Shown one piece after another: positions 1 through 9,300 of a stretch of 32,979 nucleotides of DNA. How positions within the stretch are numbered: position 1 is the first letter of the stretch; the number at the start of each line of letters is the position of its first letter. The notes beneath the pieces are model-generated. The model was not told where the DNA came from. It did not search any database and saw only the letters and a list, made by a program, of their open reading frames with translations. The position numbers were made by a program, and so were the translations under genes. Source of the DNA: Phycisphaerae bacterium (lineage in GTDB: Bacteria; Planctomycetota; Phycisphaerae; Phycisphaerales; Phycisphaeraceae); the NCBI GenBank assembly GCA_030426385.1, contig JAUHYI010000054.1:1-32979 (forward strand). Reading direction: 5' to 3'.

Positions 1-102
1 TAAAAACTCGCGCGGCCTCAATTTTCCCTTCACACAAACTCCCGGTATTCACCGGGAGCTAATAAAAAACTACACGCGAGTATTTATCGTAATCCGTATT
101 AT
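1..102. repeat. Palindromic repeat element, left copy
   Basis: This stretch is the reverse complement of 32824-32925 with 7 mismatches in 102 bases and no gaps. Its 76-bp core (6-81) is bounded by the inverted ends ACTCGCG and CGCGAGT. Inside is a hairpin, CTCCCGGT / ACCGGGAG at 39-58, with a 4-base loop. It has no coding capacity, so it looks like a non-autonomous MITE-like or REP-like element. A more diverged copy lies at 25609-25707. The copy begins at the very first base of the window, so its outer limit is not seen. Confidence 0.8.
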
Positions 103-115
103 TTAGCTATTTAGC

Positions 116-141
116 CCCCGGCGATTTGCCGGGGTTTTTTT
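116..141 (+). terminator. Rho-independent terminator-like hairpin
   Basis: The stem CCCCGGC / GCCGGGG (116-122 and 128-134) has a 5-base loop and is followed by seven T. It is preceded by TTAGC, like the other short hairpins of this window, so it may be both a repeat-family member and a working terminator for plus-strand transcripts entering from the left. Confidence 0.6.
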
Positions 142-241
142 GTGTGTATGGGGCGTGGTATCGCGGGCAAAGGGATGGTGATCGGTGGGTGGTGGTGGGG
201 ATGGTAGTGGTGAGATGTGTGTGTGTGGTGGGGGGGGGGTA
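142..241. other. G/T-rich low-complexity tract
   Basis: About 100 bases are almost free of C on the plus strand, with GT repeats and a run of ten G near 230-239. Translations of this stretch on the minus strand give only Pro/His/Thr-rich strings, so I see no gene. Confidence 0.6.
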
Positions 242-275
242 TAAAAAAACCGCAAGCAGGTGCTTGCGGTTTTTG
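242..275 (-). terminator. Bidirectional terminator downstream of the TPR/alpha-CTD gene
   Basis: A long perfect stem pairs AAAACCGCAAGCA (246-258) with its complement (261-273) around a 2-base gap. A-rich DNA on the left and T-rich DNA on the right would give a U-run in both directions. It lies 126 bases beyond the stop of the minus-strand gene ending at 401, so it probably ends that transcript. Confidence 0.75.
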
Positions 276-400
276 TGGAAAATAATGTTGTGATTCCCCG
301 AGCTTGGCCTCCATCACACGCCAGAACACATGGAGGAACATAAGCAAACCCCACGGAAATTATAAGGAAACGTGGGGAATTGTGGGGGGGTGGGGGGGGG

Positions 401-1327
401 TTAGCTGTCGATTTTTCGTAGGCCCATGCCCATCTCGGTGAGTTTTTCTTTGATTTCGAGGAGGCTGGTCATGCCGAAGTTTTTGACGCCCATGAGTTCT
501 GCTTCGGTTTTGAGGCAGAGGTCGCCGATGGACGAAACATTGAGCAGAGCCAAGGCTTTGCGTGCTCGCACGGACAGGGCCAGTTCGTTGACCGAGCGGG
601 TCATCATTTCGTTGTCCGCACCGGTATCTTCGGAAAGCTGTTGATAGATTTGTTGCTTGGCCGCAGTCTGCTGTTCTTCGACAGCCTGGCCGAGTTTCAA
701 GCTGCGCTGGGCGAGCATGGCCTTGATTTCTTCGAGGCTGGACTCGCCGAAGTTTTTGTAGCTACGCAATTCTGCTTCGGTGATGCGAAGCAGATCGCTG
801 AGGGTGCGGATGCTCATCTTACGCAGGGCGTTTCGCGTTCGCACCGACAGATCGAAATCCGTGACCGGCGTATCGAGCATCGCCGTGTTCACTGGCATTC
901 GGCCATGCGCTTCTTCTTCGATCACCATCTCACGACTGGCAAGGATGTCTTTGATGTACAGGCGGGCCCGCGGATGATTCGGATCGGTGGCGAGCACCTG
1001 GCGAATGCAACGCTCAGCCTGCGGATACATGCCGCGATCTTCGTACAACACCGCGAGGTTGATCAGCGTGTTGAGCGGAGGATGTTCCTGTTGGATGACC
1101 TGCTCGTAGAGGTGGATGGCTTCGTCTTCTTCGCCGACGAGATCGAGGTTGTAGGCCAAGCGGAAACAGACATCGAGATTGTCCGGATCAGCGGCGAACG
1201 CGGCTTCGTAAGAGTCGATGGCCTTCCAGCGATCGCCAGCGTTTTCGGATTGTCGGCCGGCGTTGAGATATTTGGTGCTGGTCTCGGTGTCACGGACTTC
1301 TCGGTCAAGCATCGCGGTATCGCTCAT
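401..1327 (-). CDS. TPR protein with two RNA polymerase alpha-CTD-like domains
   Basis: This 308-residue protein has TPR-like helical repeats at about residues 20-130. Two copies of a helix-hairpin-helix fold like the C-terminal domain of the RNA polymerase alpha subunit follow (about 155-213 and 245-305). Both carry the typical pattern: LSVRxRxAL, then TEAEL, then KNFGxxSLxEIK. In RNA polymerase this domain binds UP-element DNA and activators. Here the alpha N-terminal dimerisation domain is absent, so the protein is not a polymerase subunit. I infer a DNA-binding or transcription-related adaptor whose TPR part binds a partner. An AAGGA ribosome site lies 8 bases before the ATG. No signal peptide is seen. 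The domain calls are firm, the role is unknown. Confidence 0.85.
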   Translation of the reverse strand: MSDTAMLDREVRDTETSTKYLNAGRQSENAGDRWKAIDSYEAAFAADPDNLDVCFRLAYNLDLVGEEDEAIHLYEQVIQQEHPPLNTLINLAVLYEDRGMYPQAERCIRQVLATDPNHPRARLYIKDILASREMVIEEEAHGRMPVNTAMLDTPVTDFDLSVRTRNALRKMSIRTLSDLLRITEAELRSYKNFGESSLEEIKAMLAQRSLKLGQAVEEQQTAAKQQIYQQLSEDTGADNEMMTRSVNELALSVRARKALALLNVSSIGDLCLKTEAELMGVKNFGMTSLLEIKEKLTEMGMGLRKIDS

Positions 1328-1513
1328 GAGCGTGATCCTTCTGGCGTTGGACGTTAGAGGCTATGGGGTGGCCATACGGTAGCCATGTAAACAGCTTGAT
1401 CATTGGGGGGCGATCGCAGGGCGATCCCTGTTCAAGCGAACCGGGAATTTTACCATTGAGGGCGGAAATGGGCAAATTAGGGGTACCGGCGCGGGAAACG
1501 TGATGTAGATCAG

Positions 1514-1539
1514 TCATGCAGGGGAAATGTGGGGGGGGG
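1514..1539 (+). repeat. CATGCAGGGGAAAYGTG-plus-G-run motif, copy 1
   Basis: The motif TCATGCAGGGGAAATGTG is followed by nine G. The same motif with one base changed occurs at 21109-21133, and shortened forms (GGGGAAACGTG plus G-runs) occur near 364-400 and 16113-16137. It lies in the 393-base divergent gap between the genes starting at 1327 and 1721, where I see no clear promoter. Confidence 0.55.
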
Positions 1540-1564
1540 CTGGAATGCGTGATAGAACTCGAGT

Positions 1565-1593
1565 GTTAGCCGCCGCCCTTGGGCGGCGCGTGG
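1565..1593. repeat. TTAGC-headed hairpin (GCCGCCGCCC type)
   Basis: GTTAGC is followed by the hairpin CGCCGCCC / GGGCGGCG and then CGTGG. The same header and nearly the same stem occur at 25627-25654, with a compensated base pair (GTCC/GGAC in place of GCCC/GGGC), which points to a structured repeat family. Confidence 0.65.
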
Positions 1594-1610
1594 GCGTGGG
1601 GGGGGGTAGG

Positions 1611-1628
1611 CCGCGATGGATATCGCGG
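1611..1628. repeat. CCGCGATGGATATCGCGG hairpin
   Basis: This is a perfect 7-bp stem around GGAT. The same hairpin with one more pair and the header ATAGC occurs twice, in inverted orientation, at 19193-19220 and 19324-19351. Confidence 0.65.
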
Positions 1629-1720
1629 GAGGGGGTAGTGTCATATGATGGGAGAATCTCTGTGGTGGTAGGGATGTGAGATGTGAAATGCGTATGTGGG
1701 GGGATTTTCGGGACATATTC

Positions 1721-2500
1721 ATGAGCAAAGCAGAATTGCAATTTCTGGAAGCCGCAAGCGAGGCTAGCGAGCGGTACGTGCGGTCGATTGGCATGCTGAA
1801 TTTGTATGAAGTACCCGCGTCGGTATGCCTGCGTCGTCACCATGGCGAAGAATATTTCGTCAAATTGAACAAACGCATGGGTTGGCGATTAGGGTGCGGC
1901 GTGTTTTTGATATTCGCTGGGCTTGGGGTGATGGGGCTAGGGGCACCCGAGGATGGTTTGGATATTTTGCGGGAACTCATCAATGCGTTGGTGTACACGG
2001 GGAGGATTCTGATGGTGACGGGCATTGCGTTGGTTGTGTCGGGGCTTCGCTATAAGAAATATGCAGCCGATTTGATTGGCGAGGACGTGCAACGGCTTGA
2101 GGATGTCAGCGAGTTGCCAGTGGTGCCGGTGACGATTGAGGATCCAGAAACGTTCAACAAGCTGAAACTGGTCGGCGACGATTACGGATTTGTGGGTTTT
2201 ATCCCCTCGTCACAGAAGATCATTATCGAGAGCTTGCGCTTTCGTCAGGTGATACATGCGAACGATACCCTTGATAGCTACATCCAAATGGCGGCCAGCG
2301 TGAAATCGCATGCAATTTCGTATTGCGTGGCAGACCCTGCGGCCTCGGTTTTAGCGTTGGACTTGCCCGCAGAGATCGACCCGGATTCTGTGACTATGCT
2401 TGCAATCGCGCGAATATCACTGTCCTCCAGTAGTTTTTTGGTGAAGCTCAAGGCCGGACTGTCGGCATGTTTGCCGACGGCAAACGATGAGGGCGTGTGA
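1721..2500 (+). CDS. Unknown membrane protein with two helices
   Basis: I do not recognise this protein of about 259 residues. Two hydrophobic segments, roughly residues 50-70 and 85-105, are separated by a short loop. A soluble C-terminal region of about 150 residues follows, with no motif I can name. The helices are of the MGWRLGCGVFLIFAGLG type and lack a cleavable signal pattern. The start is uncertain: the ATG at 1721 gives MSKAELQFLE, but in-frame starts at 1676 (GTG), 1688 and 1694 would add up to 15 residues. No strong ribosome site singles one out. It is transcribed away from the TPR/alpha-CTD gene across a repeat-rich gap, and nothing nearby suggests a function. Confidence 0.6.
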   Translation: MSKAELQFLEAASEASERYVRSIGMLNLYEVPASVCLRRHHGEEYFVKLNKRMGWRLGCGVFLIFAGLGVMGLGAPEDGLDILRELINALVYTGRILMVTGIALVVSGLRYKKYAADLIGEDVQRLEDVSELPVVPVTIEDPETFNKLKLVGDDYGFVGFIPSSQKIIIESLRFRQVIHANDTLDSYIQMAASVKSHAISYCVADPAASVLALDLPAEIDPDSVTMLAIARISLSSSSFLVKLKAGLSACLPTANDEGV

Positions 2501-2690
2501 GTCGGGATAGGAAGCAGGTGGAGCGTGTGCGGGGTAGGTAGGGAGATCGCGGGGGAAGACGTGGTGGACGTGGGTGGGGGGCAAAATGACCACGACTAGT
2601 GGGGGCATTGCCGTGATTAATACGAATTGCAATAGGACAGAAAATTTGCAAAACGCAATAGGCGCATTCCTGTCGTATCCCGAGCCTATT
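2501..2690. other. G-rich convergent gap
   Basis: This gap lies between two converging genes. It has a purine-rich plus strand with a G-run at about 2576-2582, and an imperfect inverted repeat (AATAGGC at 2657, GCCTATT at 2684) that could help end the minus-strand regulator transcript. No gene is seen. Confidence 0.4.
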
Positions 2691-3854
2691 TTACGCGTCA
2701 GTTTTTGGTGTTGTGTTTCGGTTGACGCTTTTGATTGTTCGGCTGGCAGGTCGCACCGAGTCGCGGGCGATTAGCTCGACTGTAATTTCCACGCTACGTG
2801 GCATCGGTGTTCGGCCGGCGAGTAATTCGTTGAGCATGTCGCCGCCGATTTGCCCCATCGAAAATGTCGGCTCGCGGATGACCGTGACGGGTGGATTGTG
2901 GTGGCGTGCTGCCTCGGTGTCATCGACGAGCACCAGCGACAGGTTTTCGGGTATTTTGATGTTTAATGATTCGAGTTTTCGTAGCGCCGCAAAATCCTGG
3001 AATATGTCGATGATCATCGCGGTGGTGTCGGGATGGTCGCGTAGGATTTGTTCGATGGCCTGTTGGTTGGCCTCGGGCGAATTCGACGCGTTGTTAAATG
3101 CGAGTCGGTTTTCGTCTAGCCCGGCGTTGCGCATCGCGGCTTTGTAACCTGCGGCGCTTTGCTCGCCAGCCCAGCCGGTTGATGTGGTGCTGATGCTCAG
3201 CATGGCAATGTTTTCATGCCCCATATCAATCAGGTGTTGCGTCGCGCGCGACAGTGCCTCGTGATGGTTGATGTAGACGCATGGAATGTCAGGTTTATGC
3301 GATGGGCGACCAACTACCACGCGTGGCAGGTTTGAGGGTGTGGACGCGAGCATGTCTTCGGCGGTCTGTTCGCCGAGTGGTACAACAATCAACCCGGCAA
3401 GATTTTGAAGATGATTGGCGATCAGATTGGACGCTGGTTGTTGCGAGGTGCCGACGGCTTCGACTAGTAGCCTACGTTCGCTGTTAGCTAAACGACTGCG
3501 CAGGCCGCCCACGATATCCGCGACGTAACTGTCATTGCTCAATGCTTCGGGATTGTGCGTGCCCAATACGCAGAGTATGACGCCGTTGGCTGGTGTTCCT
3601 TCTTTGGCGTTGTTGACGAAATGTCCCTTGCCGGGGATGGAAACGACCAGTCCTTCTATTGCGAGTTGTTGCAATGCTTTTCGAACCGATGCGCGTGAGA
3701 CGTCGAAGCGGCGGCATAGTTGCGCTTCGGAATCCAGTTGTCCGCCTGATTGAAAACCCTGGCTTTTGATCATTTTTTTGATCTGTGCCTGGACCTGTGG
3801 ATACAGGGCGGGCCGTCCGGTTTTTCGGGTTCTGGTTTTGGTTGGCGTACTCAT
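2691..3854 (-). CDS. GntR-type transcriptional regulator with LacI-type sugar-binding domain
   Basis: This 387-residue protein has a winged helix-turn-helix of the GntR type at about residues 15-82 (SEAQLCRRFDVSRASVRKAL, then the wing PGKGHFV). A periplasmic-binding-protein fold of the LacI/GalR type follows at about 90-365. The same architecture is found in AraR of Bacillus, where the C-terminal domain binds a sugar and releases the operator. It is divergent from the locus 1 genes starting at 4268, so I infer that it controls them, and possibly itself through the palindrome ATACATGTAT at 3892-3901. The ATG at 3854 gives MSTPTKTRTRKTG, a basic leader common in such regulators. The ligand is unknown. 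Confidence 0.85.
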   Translation of the reverse strand: MSTPTKTRTRKTGRPALYPQVQAQIKKMIKSQGFQSGGQLDSEAQLCRRFDVSRASVRKALQQLAIEGLVVSIPGKGHFVNNAKEGTPANGVILCVLGTHNPEALSNDSYVADIVGGLRSRLANSERRLLVEAVGTSQQPASNLIANHLQNLAGLIVVPLGEQTAEDMLASTPSNLPRVVVGRPSHKPDIPCVYINHHEALSRATQHLIDMGHENIAMLSISTTSTGWAGEQSAAGYKAAMRNAGLDENRLAFNNASNSPEANQQAIEQILRDHPDTTAMIIDIFQDFAALRKLESLNIKIPENLSLVLVDDTEAARHHNPPVTVIREPTFSMGQIGGDMLNELLAGRTPMPRSVEITVELIARDSVRPASRTIKSVNRNTTPKTDA

Positions 3855-3891
3855 GGCCTATATCCTACTTTCCGTCGGGCTGTTCGATTAT

Positions 3892-3901
3892 ATACATGTA
3901 T
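3892..3901. promoter_or_regulatory. Possible operator ATACATGTAT upstream of the regulator
   Basis: A perfect 10-bp palindrome lies 38 bases before the regulator start in AT-rich DNA. Its TACATGTA core resembles operators of AraR-like GntR proteins (TGTACGTACA type), but this is resemblance only. The rest of the 413-base divergent gap (3855-4267) is AT-rich and presumably carries promoters for both directions; I cannot point to a convincing -35/-10 pair. Confidence 0.35.
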
Positions 3902-4267
3902 TTAAATTATAAGAAAAGTGGCAGGGTGAGGCAAGGGGGTTGTCGCTGTTTTGCTGGAAATAGACGCGGTGGGTTGTGGTGATGGGTTGGTTTTTGGGAT
4001 TTGTGTATTTTGTAAAGTGTTTATTAATAGTGGATTGTGTGTTTTTGTGCGTGCGTTGTGTTTTCTTGTGGAGCTGGCGTGGTTGTTCCTGGTGGCCGTT
4101 GTTGGCACGATAAAAAACTGAACCTGTAATAAAATACTTGCATTTTAATACGGCGTGCGATAACATTGCCGTGCCCAGCCTGCCCACTCGTGTGTAGGTG
4201 TCGTTTTTATGGGTTGTAGATGAACGTTTATATATTTTTCACCTCACGTTTTAGAAGGGTTGATGAC

Positions 4268-5293
4268 ATGGGAACAACAAGGTTAATGCTAGGTCTGGCT
4301 GGTGTGATACTGTCAGCTTCGGTTGCTCAAGCGGTCGTTATTGAAACGGTCACGGTTGGCAATACTGGCAACGGCAATGCCACACTTTCGACCAGCGGTG
4401 GCGGCGTGTCGGTGGGGGCGGTGAACTATCAATATCAAATCGGCAAGTATGAGGTGACTGGGGAACAGTACACAGGTTTTCTCAATGCCGTGGCTCGCAC
4501 GGGAGACACCTATGGTTTATATAACGCATCGTTCATGCCTGCGTTTAGCGGCATCCTTCGCACGACGGTCGGGGCAGACTACAGCTATTCGGTCGTCGCA
4601 AGTTATGCCGATCGCCCGGTGAATTTGGTGAGTTGGGGCAGCGCGGCGAGGTTTGCGAATTGGATGCACAACGGCCAGCCAGACACGGGCGCACAGGTCG
4701 CGGGGACCACTGAGACGGGTTCGTACAATCTAAACGGCGCAACAACAGCCGTTGCCTTGATGGCTGTGACGCGCGATACTGCCGCGACATGGGTACTCCC
4801 CAATGAAGCCGAATGGATTAAAGCGGGGTATCACCAAAACAATGGCAATACCGCAGACTACTATGCGTACGCTACGAGTAGTAATAGCTTGCCAGGCCAA
4901 GCTGACAATATTCCAGGGTTCACCACATCAACGCCGACAACCGACCCAGGCAACACGGCGCATTATTCGTACTTCGGTTCTTCAGGTCCTCGTCTTACCG
5001 AGGTCGGTGAGTTTGAAAATTCAGAGAGCCCTTACGGCACATTCGATCAAAACGGCAATGTGGTGGAATGGACCGAAGGCAGCAATGGAGCTGGCACGAT
5101 GCGTTCGGCACTGGGCGGAGCCTACAACGATTCGGCAACCCCGCTTGGTTTAAATCAGCAGATCTTTGATCCGACGTCCGCTGGAATCGACTTTGGCTTC
5201 CGCTTGGTATTGATTCCTGAACCATCAGCGATGGCGTTGTTGCTTGCTGGATCAGCCATGGTCTTGGGTCGTCGTAAACCACAGGTTGATTGA
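4268..5293 (+). CDS. SUMF1/FGE-like secreted protein with PEP-CTERM tail
   Basis: This 341-residue protein has a signal peptide ending near AQAV, then a domain of the formylglycine-generating-enzyme/SUMF1 fold at about residues 40-315. The fold shows IGKYEVTGEQY, PVNLVSWGSAARFANW, WVLPNEAEW, GNVVEWTEG and FGFRLV in the usual order. The tail, IPEPSAMALLL plus a hydrophobic stretch and GRRK, is a PEP-CTERM sorting signal. There is no cysteine anywhere, so it cannot use the two-cysteine chemistry of true formylglycine-generating enzymes. I infer a binding or structural role at the cell surface. The ATG at 4268 is preferred over one 48 bases upstream because GAAGGG lies 8 bases before it and the signal peptide starts there. 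It is the first plus gene of locus 1. Confidence 0.85.
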   Translation: MGTTRLMLGLAGVILSASVAQAVVIETVTVGNTGNGNATLSTSGGGVSVGAVNYQYQIGKYEVTGEQYTGFLNAVARTGDTYGLYNASFMPAFSGILRTTVGADYSYSVVASYADRPVNLVSWGSAARFANWMHNGQPDTGAQVAGTTETGSYNLNGATTAVALMAVTRDTAATWVLPNEAEWIKAGYHQNNGNTADYYAYATSSNSLPGQADNIPGFTTSTPTTDPGNTAHYSYFGSSGPRLTEVGEFENSESPYGTFDQNGNVVEWTEGSNGAGTMRSALGGAYNDSATPLGLNQQIFDPTSAGIDFGFRLVLIPEPSAMALLLAGSAMVLGRRKPQVD

Positions 5294-5320
5294 TGGACTA
5301 ATTGTTTGGTCCTCCCATCG

Positions 5321-5349
5321 CTGGCGCATTGTGTTGAGCAATGCGCCAG
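5321..5349. other. Perfect 11-bp stem-loop after the SUMF1-like gene
   Basis: CTGGCGCATTG pairs with CAATGCGCCAG around a 7-base loop, 27 bases after the stop. No T-run follows, so it is not a classical terminator. It may stabilise the 3' end or cause partial termination before the prepilin-like gene. Confidence 0.6.
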
Positions 5350-5453
5350 TGTATTCCCGGATGGGGGGGTAGTAGTAAAATGATAGTCGTACGTGTGTGG
5401 GGTGCTGGTGGTGGGGAGTGGGGGGGCAAGTCGCAAACTGATGAAAGGTCGCT

Positions 5454-6158
5454 ATGAAACGTGGATTTACGCTTATCGAACTGCTGGTGGTGATAAGCAT
5501 TATCTCGTTGTTGATTGCAATACTGCTGCCTGCGTTGGGGATGGCAAGAGAAGCCTCGAAAAAATCGATTTGTGGCAGTAATCTTCGGCAGCTAGGAATC
5601 GCCAACGCGCAATATATCAATGATAGTGGCGGGTTTAACACGCCGGTTAATCAGCCGAACTATCCCGCCGGTGCAGGCGGCCCGCTTTATGTAGACCTGC
5701 CGCGGATGTGGCCGAACTTTCTCAAGTACTACCTAGGTGCCAGCGGTCCAAGAGACGCCCACGATTGGAAAGATATCGAAGCGTTGGCCTGTCCATCGGA
5801 TCCATCCGAAGATTTAGATATCACCTGGAAGAAAAAATCCTATGCCATGCACTGGTTGGTAGATAGTCCTTTGACCAAGCCCTACTACAAGATTGAAGCC
5901 GTGCTCAATCCAAGTGCCAGCGTTCAAATTGTCGATGGTGTTCCGAATACAACCGCATGGGGTCTTGCGTTTCATAAAACCTATGGCACAGAACTGTTCA
6001 CGGTTTCACCTACCTATGGATGGTGGTTTGCCGCGTCAGTGCGTCACCATGGCGGTACATCGAATGTATTGTGGGTCGACGGACATGTTTCGACGTTTTC
6101 AAATGATGATTATTTAGATGTCCGATTGGACCATGAATATTGGAACTATTTTGATTGA
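5454..6158 (+). CDS. Prepilin-like protein of locus 1
   Basis: This 234-residue protein begins with a class III (prepilin) signal: MKRG followed by [20 protein letters not shown], with Glu at position 5 of the predicted mature chain. Cleavage and N-methylation by a prepilin peptidase would be expected after Gly4. The rest is a globular domain, with VDGHV near the C terminus as in the H-X9-DG planctomycete family. An AAAGG ribosome site lies 5 bases before the ATG. No pilus assembly genes are present, so it would need a secretion or pilus machine encoded elsewhere. The N-terminal 35 residues are nearly the same as those of the protein at 30952-31596, while the rest differs. Its placement between a surface protein and a large secreted protein suggests a glycan-related role. 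Confidence 0.9.
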   Translation: MKRGFTLIELLVVISIISLLIAILLPALGMAREASKKSICGSNLRQLGIANAQYINDSGGFNTPVNQPNYPAGAGGPLYVDLPRMWPNFLKYYLGASGPRDAHDWKDIEALACPSDPSEDLDITWKKKSYAMHWLVDSPLTKPYYKIEAVLNPSASVQIVDGVPNTTAWGLAFHKTYGTELFTVSPTYGWWFAASVRHHGGTSNVLWVDGHVSTFSNDDYLDVRLDHEYWNYFD

Positions 6159-6392
6159 GACTGCGTGAGCAAAATCCGACAGGTGCATACGGGGTCGGTG
6201 TGAGGTCGAGGGTAGTGGCGTGTGTGTGGGTGGGGGATGGTGTGTGGGAGGATATGGGGGGATGTGGGGGGGGGGGCTGTAAATTCTGATAATCATATAG
6301 CTAGGGGGTGAGTAAGCCGTGCATGCAAGATGTAATCTTGTTGTGTGGGGAATCGTTACGCTTCGTTTTTAAAGTGTTTTTGGAAACAATAA
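6159..6392. other. G-rich gap before the large secreted protein gene
   Basis: The plus strand is G/T-rich (6190-6280) and ends in a run of ten or more G near 6267-6277. The last 110 bases are more balanced and presumably hold the promoter or leader of the next gene, though I see no clear motif. Confidence 0.4.
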
Positions 6393-9300
6393 ATGTGTAT
6401 CAAGAATAAGTTAATGCGCGTTAATACCGTGATTGCCATGGCGGTGATGTTGATGTTGATGTTGATGTCATTGCCGATGTTTTCGCGGGTGGGTTTTGCC
6501 GCGGATCATGTTGATCGTCATGATGTGAAAGCGTCCTGGCGATTGCAGGCGATTGAATCAGCATCTGTCACGACTGATTCCGAAATAACCGATGGCGAAG
6601 CGGGCAATGTCGTTGATGCCACATTGTTGCCGCGCGTGATGTTCAAAAAATTGAACGGGACTACGCTAAAAATTCGTATGGATGAACCGCGCGTCATTCA
6701 TACGCTTGGTATTTTACGGCCCGGTTGGAGCACATGGTCGTCAGCCACCAAGCTGGATGTTCGCGTTAATAGTGGGCCGGCCGAGCGGATTGATCTGCTG
6801 AATTCGCGTATCGCACCGAACACAAAAAGCCTGGATGGTGCGATGGCTCATATCATCACGATTGGAAAAGAAGTACGCACGATAGAAATCACGGTCGTCG
6901 ATACTGAGTCAGTGACTGAGTTCAACACGGTGGGGACGATCGAAATTCTCGAGGCGCTGCAAGGGCCTGATGTTCTGGATTTTGCGCCGTTAGAAGGTGT
7001 TTCAGCGAATTCGTCGGGTATCAATTTGCATTTCGATCATGAACGCGCGACGTCACAAGTCGGCATCAAGCTGCACACCGGCAATTATCCGTTTCGTCGT
7101 ATCGGTGCGCAGATTTGGTCGACCATGATTAACCATGTACCAGCCGGGCAGCAGACGGTGACCATACCATGGGGACAATTTCAGAATCCTGTGGCTCCGC
7201 AATTGGAACTGAATGCGCTCAATGCGTATAAAATCGAAGTTCACAATCAATCCGGCGCGGGCGTGCCAGGTTTGAAATCATGGTCGTTCGTCAATAGTGG
7301 AACTAAGCTCAAGCCAGCTTGGGAGCAGATCACCACCACGGCCCATCCCGCTGACGAAAACGGTTGGCGTGCAGGTGTTCCCGCTGATGGTTTTGGTCGA
7401 TTTGGTTGGACCGGGGCGGACGGATTGCTCGTCGGTAATCTCACAAACAATAGTTTCGATTACATGATGATCAATCGTGAAAACGACGGTCGGCGATCTC
7501 AGTTTGGTTTTTATACTGGTGCGCCAAATCGGCCCAAGCAATGGACAAGGCGTTATGTCAATTGGACTGGCGTGGTGCATCAGGTTCTATATGGTGAGCC
7601 AGCCGACAAAAGCTGGGCGATAGACACCAGCAAAAAACCGATGCCCACATCGTTGACCTATAGCAGTCTGGTGCCTGGATTTTTAATTGATAGTGATGAT
7701 ACGCAGTTTTCGTTTGGGCTATCAAACGACTCGGTTAAAACGCCGCAGTTGCTATACAAGAGCAAAAGCGGTTTGCAATGGGTGTCGGCCCAAGAGGGTG
7801 TAAGTGGCGAGCAGATGACTGAAGGTTGGTTGGTGGCGGTTTGGCCCAGTCAGCCGCAGATGCCGGTGATGTTTGCGCCCAAGCATAAGCCCGAGCGGAT
7901 TCATGCGGATGGGGCGATGCTCGTTTTTGAATTTCCTGAAGCTGTTGAGCGGATGGGTGTCGGCACGCCAAGCGGATTTCGTTGGTGGGACGGTCAGGCA
8001 GGCAAGGTTGATCAGGGCAGCCACCAATTGGCAAAAAAATCGAAAAGACTAGCGTCGATTTTGCGTGCCTATCCGAAATCCTGCGAGATGAAATTTAAGG
8101 ATGACGATTCATCGGTACGTATTCGTGAAACGTTCAGCCATGTGGTTTGGGATAACGATTGGCAGGACGATGCGCTGGTGATTGCGCCAGTTTCACCGTT
8201 GCTGAGTTTTGCCGCCGACACGGGTTATCCCGTCAAGCTGCCAGGCGATCTAAATGACGCAGGCATCCCTACCAAGGTCGGGCCCTACCGCTATGCCGAA
8301 GGTACCACGGTGGAGTACGAGTTGCCGTTGCCACCGACGGCAGGGCGTATGTATTTGCGTCCCGCCGGTGAACATACATTGGCAGATGATATTGCGGCCA
8401 AGCTAACCCAATCGCCAAAACGTTCAGAACACTGGTTGCGAAATACGTCAAATATCGCGCCGTGGATGGTATGGACATCGCGCTCATGGGGGTTGACGTT
8501 GATGGACGATCAGCAGCGCCATGATTTTATCGATTCATGGAAGATAGTATTTGACGACGCGTTTAAACCACACCCATGGTATTTACGAACTGAGCCATGG
8601 AGCGGTAAGCGTTATATCTATTCGTTCGCATGGTTAGACGTGACGAACAGAACATTTGGCGATATCAATTCCGGCCATGGGGCGATTCTGTATGCGTCCA
8701 ATTTATATGCACGGGCCAGTGGTGATTGGGAGATGCTCGAGAAAAATTGGGCGTTGCTAAATGCGGTGATGGAATACTACAAAGTGCATCATGATTGGTG
8801 TTACATGCAAGCGCCCTGTCATGAGTCGACTGGTGATTCGGCATTTGATATGGATTTGATTGGGTATCTGGGTGCGGTGGGGTACATGCGAACTGCCGAA
8901 GCGCTGGGTAAAGAAGAAGAGGCGGCGATTGGTCGACTGTTGGTTGCTCGTTTTTCGGTGCCGTTGTCGATGCGATGGCTGGGCGCTAAATGGGTTGCAC
9001 CCGATCTGTCGGATTCGGTAAGCGTTCCATTTTCATCACCAGGGATTACGGATTCGCAAGGATTTGTACGGGAGCAATCGCCGAACTGGAAAATAGGATT
9101 GTCGCTGTCATGGAAAGGCCCATCGCCTGAGGCGTTTATGGCGCAAATATGGGGCTGTGGTGAAGAATTCTGGAAGTTTTTCGAGTATGACTTGATTGAA
9201 AAAATTGAGCCATCGCTATGGACGGAAAAGAATTGGTATCGTCCTAAAAATGTGGTGGCCAATCTATATATGCGTGGGTTGCTCGGCGCGCCATCACAAA

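Noticed and set aside
103..354. Two overlapping minus-strand frames of about 80 residues rich in Pro, His and Thr
   Set aside because: They are translations of G/T-rich low-complexity DNA and cross a terminator. Similar strings arise near 1510-1843, 2417-2651 and 6114-6296.
641..1357. Plus-strand frame of 238 residues
   Set aside because: It is antisense to the TPR/alpha-CTD gene, whose domains are clear, and has no recognisable domain.
3855..4267. Riboswitch or small RNA in the long AT-rich divergent gap
   Set aside because: I found no known aptamer pattern and no strong stem with a T-run; a covariance-model scan would be needed to go further.
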